A stretch of DNA of 22,301 bases, taken from CAZHGD01 sp964531735 (GTDB lineage: Bacteria; Armatimonadota; UBA10988). Each line of letters opens with the position of its first letter. The stretch's first letter is position 1. The stretch covers positions 1-22,301 of the forward strand of contig CAZHGD010000125.1 in the NCBI GenBank assembly GCA_964531735.1, given 5' to 3'. Both the position numbers and the translations under genes were made by a program. Below, in pieces: positions 7,421 to 15,002 of the stretch. Below the pieces are notes generated by a model. It searched no databases. It saw nothing but the letters and a program-made list of their open reading frames with translations, and was not told the DNA's origin.

Positions 7421-10400
7421 ATGCAGGGCGTGAATGGGGACTTCGGCTTCGATGTCTTCCTGAGCCACAGCAGTCGAGACAAGGCGGTGGTGCGACCACT
7501 GGCGGAGCGGTTGCGGGCCGACGGGTTGCACGTGTGGTTCGATGAGTGGGAGATCCAGCCCGGCGACAGCATCCCGGCCAGGATCGAGGAGGGCCTGGAG
7601 CACTCGCGCGTGCTGGTGCTCTGCATGTCGGCGCAGGCGTTCGGGTCGGACTGGGCACAACTGGAGGCTGGCACGTTCCGGTTTCGCGACCCGCTGAACA
7701 AGGAGCGCCGGTTCATCCCGCTGCGGCTCGACGACGCGCCGGTCAGGGGCTCGCTGGCGCAGTTCCTGTACCTGGACTGGCGGCCGGCACTTCGCGAGCA
7801 GGAATACGCCAAGCTCTTGGACGCCTGCCGCCCACTGCCGGGGGCTCCCACCGATGAGGAGCGACTGGCACGCGAACGATTCGTTGTGGACGTCATCTCG
7901 CTCGGCCACACCGGCGGCGTCAAGAGCGTTGCGTGGAGTCCCGACGGCCAACGCGCGCTCTCCGCGGCCAATGACCGAACCGTGCGGCTGTGGGAGGTGG
8001 AGTCGGGCCGCTGCCGGCGCGTGCTGGAAGGCCACACCGGCGGCGTCAGTAGCGTGGCGTGGAGTCGCGGCGGCCACCGCGCGCTCTCCGCGGCCGATGA
8101 CCAGACCGTGCGGCTGTGGGACGTGGAGTCGGGCCGCTGCCTGCGCGTGCTGGCAGGCCACACCGGCGGCGTCNNNNNNNNNNNNNNNNNNNNNNNNNNN
8201 NNNNNNNNNNNNNNNNNNNNNNNNNNNNNNNNNNNNNNNNNNNNNNNNNNNNNNNNNNNNNNNNNNNNNNNNNACCGTGCGGCTGTGGGACGTGGAGTCG
8301 GGCCGCTGCCTGCGCGTGCTCGAAGGCCACACCGGCGGGGTCAGTAGCGTGGCGTGGAGTCCCGACGGCCACCGCGCGCTCTCCGGAGCCACTGACCAGA
8401 CCGTGCGGCTGTGGGACGTCGCGGATGGCCGCTGCCTGCGCGTGCTCGAAGGCCACAGCCGCGCTGTCTTGAGCGTGGCGTGGAGCCCCGACGGCCAACG
8501 CGCGCTCTCCGGGGCGGATGACCGGACCGTGCGGCTGTGGGAGATCGAGTCGGGTCGCTGCCTGCGCGTGCTCGCGGGCCACACCGACCCCGTCTTGAGC
8601 GTGGCGTGGAGTCCCGACGGCCAACGCGCGCTCTCCGCGGCCCTCAACGGCGTCATGCGCGTGTGGGATCTGTCGGATGTGGCCCTGGCGATGCCCCTCG
8701 CCCCGGAGCAAGTCGATTACACCAACGCCAAGGTCCTGCTCGTCGGCGAGAGCGGCGTGGGCAAGACGGGGCTGTCCAAACGACTGGCTTCCGATGACTG
8801 GGCACCCAGCGACTCGACCGTCGGTGCGTGGGCGACACAGTGGAAGCTGCCCGTGGCGTCCGGCCAGGGCGTCGAACGCGAAATCTGGCTCTGGGATTTC
8901 GGCGGCCAGGCCGACCAACGGCTGATTCACCAACTCTACATGGACGAGACGGCGCTGGCGGTGCTGGTTTTCGATGGCCAGAAGGAAGACCTGTTCGAAA
9001 CGCTGGGCCAATGGGACCGCGATCTCTCGCGCGCCTCGCGCAGTGCGTTCGCCAAGCTGCTGGTCGCCGGGCGCGTGGATGCTGGCGGGTTGCGCGTCAG
9101 CCGCCGCGCGGTCGAGCAGTTTGCGGCGGAGCGCGGGTTCGGCGGCTTCCTGGAGACGAGCGCGAAGCAGAACCTGGGTTGCGACGAACTCAAGCAGGCC
9201 ATCCTCGCCGGCATCAACTGGGACGAGCTGCCCTGCCGCACCACGGAGGTGCTGTTCCGGCGGCTCAAAGACGAGATCATCCGCCTCAAAGACGACGGCC
9301 GCGTGCTGCTGCGGTTCAACGAACTGCGCGCGACGCTGCAACTGCGGTTGGCGGAGCAGGCGCCCCGGTCCGGCCCGGCGACCGACGGTGCCGGCGAGGC
9401 GCCGGCCCTGCCCGACCGGTTCACCGACGAGCAGTTGACAGCGGTCTTGACGCTGCTGACCGGTCCCGGAGTGGTCTGGGAGTTGGCGTTCGGCAGTTGG
9501 GTGCTGCTCCAGCCGGAGCGCATCAACGCCTACGCGCAGGCCGTGATCCGGACGTTGCAGACCGACGAGCATGAGCGCGGCTGCCTGATGGAAGAGCAGG
9601 TCCTGAAGGGCGACTTGGCGTACGAATCCTCGCTGCCGCGGCTGGCTGGAGACGAGGAACGGTTCGTGCTGCTGGCCATGCACCAGACGCTGGTGGAGCG
9701 CGGCCTGTGCCTGCGGCAGTCGACCGACCAGGGCAACCTGCTGGTCTTTCCTAGCTACTACCGCCGCGAGCGGCCGGACCTCGTCGATCACCCGGCGGTG
9801 TTGGTCAACTACCGGTTCACGGGCTTCCTGGACGAGATCTATGCCACGCTGGTGGTGCGGCTGCACCACACCGAGCCATTCGAGCAGGACCAGCTCTGGC
9901 GCGACGCCGCCGACTTCCGGACGAGCACGGGCAAGCAGCTCGGCGTGAAGCTGACCCGGCGCGCGCCGGGCGTGGGCGAACTGGAGGTGTACTTCGATCC
10001 GACGGTGGCGATGGCGGAGAAGATCATCTTCAGCAAGTACGTCCACACCCACCTGTTGCAGCACGCGCAGGACGTGGAACGGTTGCGTCATTATGTCTGC
10101 CCGCGGTGCGGCACGCCGGTGGGCAATCGCGAAGTGGCCATGAAGCGGCTGAACGACTGGCTGCAGGGCCGGCCGCCGCAGCCCGAAGCGAGAAGCTGGT
10201 TCAGGTTCCGGCGGTCGGCAGAGCCGCCGAGTATCGTCTGTGCGGCTTGCGAGCAGCGTCTGCCGCTGTGGGATGAGCTGGAGCAGTGCTTCGCCAGTCC
10301 GGAGATTCAGCAGCGGGTGCGCGACCTGCAAGCGGCCGCGGCGATTGTGCTGGACAACGAAAGCAAGGAGCGCGTGCTGGTCGGCGAGGTGATCTCCACG

Positions 10401-10808
10401 GTGGCGTTGGCGGGCCAACTCAGCCGCGAGTTCAACGTGAGCGACCACGGCATCGACCTGGAGATCGAGTTCAAGGACGATGTCGGCGAGGCCACGGGCG
10501 CGAAGCTCTACCTGCAACTCAAATCAGGTGACTCGTACCTGCGCGAGCGCCAGCGCGACGGCGCGGAGATCTTCACCATCAGGCACGAGCGGCACGCCCG
10601 TTACTGGATGGCGCAGGCATTCCCGGTGCTGCTGGTGATCCGGAACTCCGAGGGCGAAGTGCGCTGGATGGAAGTGCGCGACTGGCTGAAGCGCGAGAGC
10701 GACCACGGCAGCCGGCCGGTGCGCCAGATCGCCTTCGAGGGCGAGCGGTTCGACGTCATGAGTGTGCGCCGCTGGCGCGACAGAATCCTGTCAGGCCGGG
10801 CGTTGTAG
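7421..10808 (+). CDS. TIR-WD40-Roc/COR-zinc ribbon-DUF4365 multidomain protein (predicted conflict/immune sensor), split by an assembly gap
   Basis: This is one gene, although the 100-N gap (8174-8273) shifts the apparent frame; 251 residues before and 844 after it are readable. Residues 8-135 are a TIR domain (FDVFLSHSSRDK; SDWAQLE with Glu82 four residues after Trp78, the position of the catalytic Glu of TIR NADases). WD40 repeats of 42 residues run from residue 162 to about 8690. A Roc-type GTPase follows: P-loop GESGVGKT (8745-8768), DFGGQ (8895-8909), ETSAK, with a degenerate G4 (AGRVD for NKxD). Next come a COR-like winged-helix region, a CxxC...CxxC zinc ribbon (Cys codons 10098, 10107, 10239, 10248) and a C-terminal DUF4365/PD-(D/E)XK-like domain (HGIDLEIE, then LQLKSG; Asp 10455, Gln 10515, Lys 10521). 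By analogy with bacterial TIR and Roc conflict proteins it may sense infection and deplete NAD or cut DNA; this is inference. ATG 7421 abuts GGTGGAG; GTG 7430 lies 9 nt beyond that site and may be the true start. Confidence 0.85.
7904..8702 (+). repeat. Tandem 126-bp repeats encoding WD40 blades
   Basis: Each unit of 42 codons begins GGC CAC (Gly-His) and contains SVAWSPDGQRALS and TVRLW(D/E)V. Units start at 7904, 8030 and 8156 before the gap and at 8325, 8451 and 8577 after it. The unit interrupted by the gap resumes at 8274. Neighbouring units are nearly identical at the DNA level, including third positions, which indicates recent duplication or ongoing homogenisation. At least six blades are present, and seven if the gap hides one whole unit. 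Confidence 0.93.
8174..8273. other. Assembly gap of 100 Ns inside the WD40 repeats
   Basis: Exactly 100 Ns interrupt the third WD40 unit. The reading frame is 2 before and 3 after, because 100 is not a multiple of three. Continuing the 126-bp period requires 57 bp, or 57 plus a multiple of 126, to be missing. All of these keep frame, so 100 is a placeholder and not a measured length. Near-identical repeats explain the assembly break. Confidence 0.95.
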
Positions 10809-10985
10809 GCTGCCCGAGGCCAGATCCGGCCGACGGTGCGCTGCGCCGCGCCGGTTGGCCCGCCTTGCGGCAGCCGATGGGCCGTTGGCGGGCAATAGCC
10901 CGCCCTACGCGCTGGGCGCTGACCCACCACCCGTCCCGGCAGGGAACCGCCCGCCGTTGTGCGAACCGGCCCGGCGGAGACCGTC
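10809..10985. other. Spacer between the TIR-WD40-Roc and GH71-like genes
   Basis: This 177-bp spacer holds the palindrome at 10887-10904 and the Shine-Dalgarno sequence GGAGA (10976-10980) of the next gene. No -10/-35 pair stands out. The open frame through the second half (from GTG 10959) only extends the GH71-like gene and was not chosen as its start. Confidence 0.5.
10887..10904. repeat. Perfect 7-bp stem-loop palindrome GGCGGGC-AATA-GCCCGCC
   Basis: GGCGGGC (10887-10893) and GCCCGCC (10898-10904) pair perfectly around the tetraloop AATA and are followed by CTACG. It lies 79 bp after the stop of the TIR-WD40-Roc gene. It could act as a transcription terminator or mRNA-end stabiliser, although there is no T-run. 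Its form also recalls dispersed REP-like palindromes of some high-GC environmental bacteria; only one copy occurs in this window. Confidence 0.5.
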
Positions 10986-13157
10986 GTGACCACGCTGTTC
11001 GCCGCTCTGCTGCTGCTGGCCCCCACGCCGCCGCGGGTCTATGCCCATGTGGTGCCTTGGCACCCGCCGTCGCACTCGCGGCCCGACCGGGCGCTGGACC
11101 TGGACGGCGGCGGCGAGGGCATGATCCGCGCCGCGCGCGCCGCCGGCGTCGATGGGTTCACCATCGACCTGGTCATCAGCGACCCGGCCGTCTGCCTCGG
11201 CATCCTGCGCGAGTACCTGACCGCCGCCGAGCGCGTCGGCGAGTTCACGGTCGGCCCGTGCCTCGACGTGGCCGGCGTCAAGGACCCGGCGGTGTGGACC
11301 CGCGTGCTGACCGGCTGGCACGAGCTGGCGGCGAGCCACCGCGGGGCGATGCGGCACGACGGCCGACTGGTGGTGTTCACCTTCGACGCGGCGGGTCTGA
11401 GCGCGGCGGCCTGGCGGCAGGTCAAGGCCGACTGCGCGCGCGCCGGCGCCGAGCCGCTGATCGTCGCCGAAGTGGAGGGCCTGCTGCGACAGGGCGCGCG
11501 CGCCGAGGCGACGGTGCGCGAGATGGTCGGCGCGCTCGACGCGGCCTACTTGTTCTCGCCGTTCCCCGAAGGCCAGCAGCGCCTGACCGCGCTACAACGC
11601 GGCTCGGGCCACGAGCACCCGGTCATCTACGCGCCGTCGCCGGGCTACTGGCGCGTCAACACCGGCGCGCTCAGCCGGGTGTTCGGCGGCACCGCCACCT
11701 GGCAGCAGACCTGGCAGGAGGCCCGCGCCGCCGGGGCCGAGTGGGCCGTGGTGACCACCTGGAACGACTACACCGAGAGCACGCACATCGAGCCGAGTCG
11801 CAACAACTCCGACCTGTTGGCGCGGTGGACCGCGGTGGAGGCTGCGCGGCTGAAGGGCACCGACGCGGTGGCCGCGGCCGGTCGGGCGACCTATTGGCTG
11901 ACCGTGCCGCCCGAGCTGCCCGACGGCCCCGGTCGCGGTCCGCTGGAGGCCAATCCGCGGCGCGAGACGGTGTTCGAGGTGACGCGGATCGGCCCGCCCG
12001 GCCCGGCCGTCGAGGTGGTGGTGCGGTTGTCGGCACCCGACGGCGCGGTCGTCGAGCAGCGCCGGCTGAGCCTGCCCGGCGGCGAGCCGATCACTTGCGC
12101 CCGGTTCACCTGGGAGCCGTCCCGCACGTTGGGCGTGCCGTTCCTGCGGGCCGGCGCGGTGGTGGCCGGCGTGCAGGCCAGCTTGCCCATCCACGTCTGG
12201 CCGCGCCAGGTGGCCCACCGGTTCACCCTCGCGCCGCTGCGCGCCAAACTGGTGGCCACGCCGCCGGCCGCGCCGGTGCTGCGCCTGGCCGAGCGACGCC
12301 TGCAGGTGGAGCCGATCGCGCCGCCGGCGCCGGCCCGGGTGGACCTGCTGCACGACCTGACCCACCGGTCCGACCCGCGGTCGACCACCGGCGCCGTGGC
12401 GCGCGGGGCGGACCAACTGCCGGCCGGGCCGCCCGCCTGGGGCTTCTGGTCGGCCGCGCGGGTGGAACCGGGCGGCGCGGTGAGCTGGGCCGATCCGCTG
12501 TGGCTCGCGCCGCAGGGCGACCTGTTGCTACTGGCCCACTACCGCTTCGCCCATAGCGGCGACGATCAGTCGCCCTATCGCCGCACGGCGATCATCCACT
12601 CGCCGGCCGGGCTGCCGTGGCAGGCCGGGCAGCCGTGGCTGATCGAGCTGGCCGACGGCAGTCGCGCGCTACGCTGTGACAAGCAGGTCTGGGCCGAGCC
12701 GCCGGGCTCGTTCCTGCCCTTCGCCGGGCCGCTGACCGTGGCGCTGTGGTGCCGTCCCTCAGCGCCCGGCGGCATGTTGTTCGGCGATGTCGCCGCGCCG
12801 CTGCTGTTGTCGCTGGACAGGCTCACGCCGCGAGTGACGCGCTGCCTGGCCGGTGGCCGCTGGGTCACGGCCGCCGCGCCGCAGCCGGTGCCGCTGAACC
12901 GCTGGAGCCATGTCGCCGGCGTCTACGACGGCCGCGATCTGGTGCTCTACGTGGACGCGGTCGAAGTGGCGCGCACCCCGGCCGGCGCGGGTCTCGGCTC
13001 GGAGCGCATGGCCATCGGCCGCAACCCGTACGACGGCAGCAGCCCGTTCCACGGCCTGATCCGCGCGGTGATCATCCGCGGCGAGGCAGTCGGCCCCGGC
13101 GGCTTCGGCACGCCCGACCCGCGTCAGGCCCGGCCGGCGGAGCCGGTGCCGCGGTAG
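10986..13157 (+). CDS. Secreted GH71-like alpha-glucanase with C-terminal LamG-type domain
   Basis: The 723-residue product starts at a GTG preceded by GGAGA (10976-10980) at 5-nt spacing. This start directly yields a signal peptide (TTLFAALLLLAPTPPRVYA), whereas the in-frame GTG at 10959 has no such site. The mature protein begins HVVPWHPP and has the alpha/beta-barrel features of GH71/GH99-like enzymes: a GVDGFTIDL strand near residue 60 and TTWNDYTEST at 257-266, which matches the TWNDYGE signature of GH71 mutanases. GH71 enzymes hydrolyse alpha-1,3-glucan. The exact substrate here is inferred. Residues 330-525 look beta-rich. Residues 530-715 form a LamG/concanavalin-like domain (LTVALWCRPSAPGG, RWSHVAGVYDGRDLVLYVDA), probably carbohydrate binding. 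The gene shares strand and theme with the GH106 gene but is separated from it by the TIR gene. Confidence 0.82.
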   Translation: MTTLFAALLLLAPTPPRVYAHVVPWHPPSHSRPDRALDLDGGGEGMIRAARAAGVDGFTIDLVISDPAVCLGILREYLTAAERVGEFTVGPCLDVAGVKDPAVWTRVLTGWHELAASHRGAMRHDGRLVVFTFDAAGLSAAAWRQVKADCARAGAEPLIVAEVEGLLRQGARAEATVREMVGALDAAYLFSPFPEGQQRLTALQRGSGHEHPVIYAPSPGYWRVNTGALSRVFGGTATWQQTWQEARAAGAEWAVVTTWNDYTESTHIEPSRNNSDLLARWTAVEAARLKGTDAVAAAGRATYWLTVPPELPDGPGRGPLEANPRRETVFEVTRIGPPGPAVEVVVRLSAPDGAVVEQRRLSLPGGEPITCARFTWEPSRTLGVPFLRAGAVVAGVQASLPIHVWPRQVAHRFTLAPLRAKLVATPPAAPVLRLAERRLQVEPIAPPAPARVDLLHDLTHRSDPRSTTGAVARGADQLPAGPPAWGFWSAARVEPGGAVSWADPLWLAPQGDLLLLAHYRFAHSGDDQSPYRRTAIIHSPAGLPWQAGQPWLIELADGSRALRCDKQVWAEPPGSFLPFAGPLTVALWCRPSAPGGMLFGDVAAPLLLSLDRLTPRVTRCLAGGRWVTAAAPQPVPLNRWSHVAGVYDGRDLVLYVDAVEVARTPAGAGLGSERMAIGRNPYDGSSPFHGLIRAVIIRGEAVGPGGFGTPDPRQARPAEPVPR

Positions 13158-13165
13158 CCCCCATA

Positions 13166-13220
13166 GCACCCGAGGCCGGGCCGCCGAACCCGTGCCGGCG
13201 CCGAGCCCGACCTCGGGTGC
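13166..13220. terminator. Bidirectional terminator-like inverted repeat between convergent genes
   Basis: Arms 13166-13181 (GCACCCGAGGCCGGGC) and 13205-13220 (GCCCGACCTCGGGTGC) pair at 15 of 16 positions, with one C-A mismatch and a 23-nt loop. The structure sits exactly between the stop of the GH71-like gene (13157) and the stop of the converging lipoprotein gene (13232), so it can serve both strands. There is no T-run on either side, as is common for terminator-like hairpins in very GC-rich genomes. Confidence 0.7.
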
Positions 13221-13231
13221 GTGGACCCCCG

Positions 13232-14908
13232 CTAACCGCCTGACGCTGACAACTGCTTGAAGTCCACCCAGAAGTAGCGCGTCAGCGTGGTGTCGGTAGC
13301 CTTGCAGTGCTCGTCGGGTCCGCTGGCGTGGCGGTGCGAGTAGGTGTTCCAGACGCCCTGGCCCTGGCGGTAGGCGAACTTGACCCGGCGCGTCTCGCTG
13401 CCGCTGGTCCACCACCAGGACTGCACCTTCGGGTGCAGCGCCTTGCCGCCGGCGCCGCGGGCGATCTCCTGCGGCCAGCGCACGCTTTCCTTGCTGAGCC
13501 AACCGTTGTAGATGAACATCCTCTTCCAGTCGTAGTCGATCCGGGAGTGCATCCGGTTGGCGTCGTCCCCGTCGTCGGCGTTGTAGTCGACGTAGTAGAG
13601 CCACCAGCGGAAATCGACGCCGGGCCAGGTCTCGAGGCGGTATAGCCGCATGTCGAACTGCCGGGTCTCGGTGCTGGTCCAGGTCCGCCGCGCGTTGTTG
13701 ACGTAGTAGTCCACGTCGAACGAGGTCTTGGTCTCCGTCGGGATGTCGCTGTAGCCGGCTTCGACGAAGCCCGGCACCCGGTCGCCGAAGTGCAGCCAGT
13801 CGCTGATCGCGCGGTGGGTGACCATCGTCGGCGCGCCGTCGCGCGACGAGTTGGCCTCGGCCACAGTCTCCAGCGTCACGCTCGAGGAACTGGTCAGATA
13901 GCCTTTGTCGCTGTCGTCTTTCCAGATCAGCGAGCCGCGGTTGTAGAAGCCCTGCTCCTGGGCGCCGTCGGCCACGATACAGCGCAGGAACTTCTTCTGG
14001 CCGCCGCTGCCCTGGATGAGCTGGACACGCATCGCGTTCTGGATGACGAAGTCCTGGCTCTTGCCATACGGCCACCAGACGTACTCGGGCCAGTTGAACA
14101 CGTACTCCTTCTGCGTCACACCGGACGGTGGCGTGGCGCGCCCGGTGCTTCGCGCGCGGCCGGAGGCGGCGCTGATGGCGCTCTGCACCTGAGTCAATAA
14201 CGTGGCCGCGTCGGTGACCGGCGGCGTGGTGACCGGTGGCACGGCCGGCTTGTCGTAGCCGTCGGGTAGCAGCTCCTGACGCGCACCGCCGCGGTCGGCC
14301 CGATCGGCCGGCTGCTGCACCCAGTTCTGCAGGTCGGTGGTGGTGGGCAACGCCGGTGGCTGCGAGCCGGCCCCGAGCGAGGTGATTGAGAACAGCGTGG
14401 TGGCTGCGTCGTCGGCACTCGCGCCGGGCACGGTGGTCGGGATGACCACGGCGATCTGGCTCTCGTCACCGACGCCGATGGCCGCGGCCATGGCGGCGCC
14501 GGCCAGTTCGGACGCCTGCGCTGCCGCGCCACCCACCGCGCCGGACAAGTAAGCCTGTAGCGCCGCGGAGTTCTCGAACACGAGCGGCGTGCCGGCGGCG
14601 ATGGCGGCCTGGATCACGGCGTCCGAGGCGGCCCCCGACGCCGACAGTGATGCCAGATCGATGGCCAACGCGTACGAGCTGGCCACGGCCGCCCGCAGCG
14701 CGTCGGGCGAGAGCGTGTCGAGTGACCCTCGCGCGGTCAGACCGCGCTGGCCACCCAGGGCGGCCAGGATGGGCGAACCGATGGCGGTGGCCGCAGCCAG
14801 CGGTCCCACCCGCCCGCCGGTAGCCGGCGCCTCGGTGGTGCCACAGGCGGTCAAGCCGAACAGGAGCGGCGCCCATAGAGCAGCGCGAGCGAAGCGGCGT
14901 CGTGACAT
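13232..14908 (-). CDS. Predicted lipoprotein with Trp/Tyr-rich C-terminal half, function unknown
   Basis: The 558-residue product begins MSRRRFARAALWAPLLFGLTAC, a twin-basic and hydrophobic lipoprotein signal with lipobox LTAC and Cys22 as the lipidation site. GGAGG (14919-14923) lies 10 nt before the ATG and fixes the start. Residues 30-200 are Ala-rich and probably alpha/beta (SYALAIDLASLSASGAASDA, TPLVFENSAALQAYLS). A Pro/Thr-rich linker (200-255) follows. Residues 265-555 are beta-rich with many Trp and Tyr (YVFNWPEYVWWPYGK, FRWWLYYVDYNADDGDD, SWWWTSGSE, RYFWVDFKQL). I recognise no family. The aromatic half could be a carbohydrate- or membrane-interacting beta domain. The gene lies 94 bp downstream of the SARP/NB-ARC regulator on the same strand, so it may be cotranscribed with or controlled by it. 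Confidence 0.78.
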   Translation of the reverse strand: MSRRRFARAALWAPLLFGLTACGTTEAPATGGRVGPLAAATAIGSPILAALGGQRGLTARGSLDTLSPDALRAAVASSYALAIDLASLSASGAASDAVIQAAIAAGTPLVFENSAALQAYLSGAVGGAAAQASELAGAAMAAAIGVGDESQIAVVIPTTVPGASADDAATTLFSITSLGAGSQPPALPTTTDLQNWVQQPADRADRGGARQELLPDGYDKPAVPPVTTPPVTDAATLLTQVQSAISAASGRARSTGRATPPSGVTQKEYVFNWPEYVWWPYGKSQDFVIQNAMRVQLIQGSGGQKKFLRCIVADGAQEQGFYNRGSLIWKDDSDKGYLTSSSSVTLETVAEANSSRDGAPTMVTHRAISDWLHFGDRVPGFVEAGYSDIPTETKTSFDVDYYVNNARRTWTSTETRQFDMRLYRLETWPGVDFRWWLYYVDYNADDGDDANRMHSRIDYDWKRMFIYNGWLSKESVRWPQEIARGAGGKALHPKVQSWWWTSGSETRRVKFAYRQGQGVWNTYSHRHASGPDEHCKATDTTLTRYFWVDFKQLSASGG

Positions 14909-15002
14909 GGTCGATCTGCCTCCGGTGGGCCGTCACCCGGGTTGGGCGCGCCACCGCGGGCAGTCTACCGAACGCAGTCTCACAGAACTCCCACAAGCAG
15001 AT

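Noticed and set aside
7854..8173. An apparent separate gene start at 7854 in the frame used after the gap
   Set aside because: Before the gap this frame is a shifted reading of the WD40 repeats (Arg/Ala/Pro-rich). It only joins the real gene after the Ns because the 100-N placeholder shifts the frame.
7904..8702. A CRISPR-like array
   Set aside because: The repeat is a continuous 126-bp coding period without unique spacers, and it encodes WD40 motifs.
8046..10517. An 823-codon minus-strand open frame opposite the TIR-WD40-Roc gene, running through the Ns
   Set aside because: It crosses the unknown sequence, is antisense to clear WD40 and GTPase domains, and its protein shows only mirrored repeat artefacts.
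7421..10808. A true frameshift or pseudogene in the TIR-WD40-Roc gene
   Set aside because: Both sides are intact and in register with the 42-codon repeat. The frame change is fully explained by the non-multiple-of-three gap placeholder.
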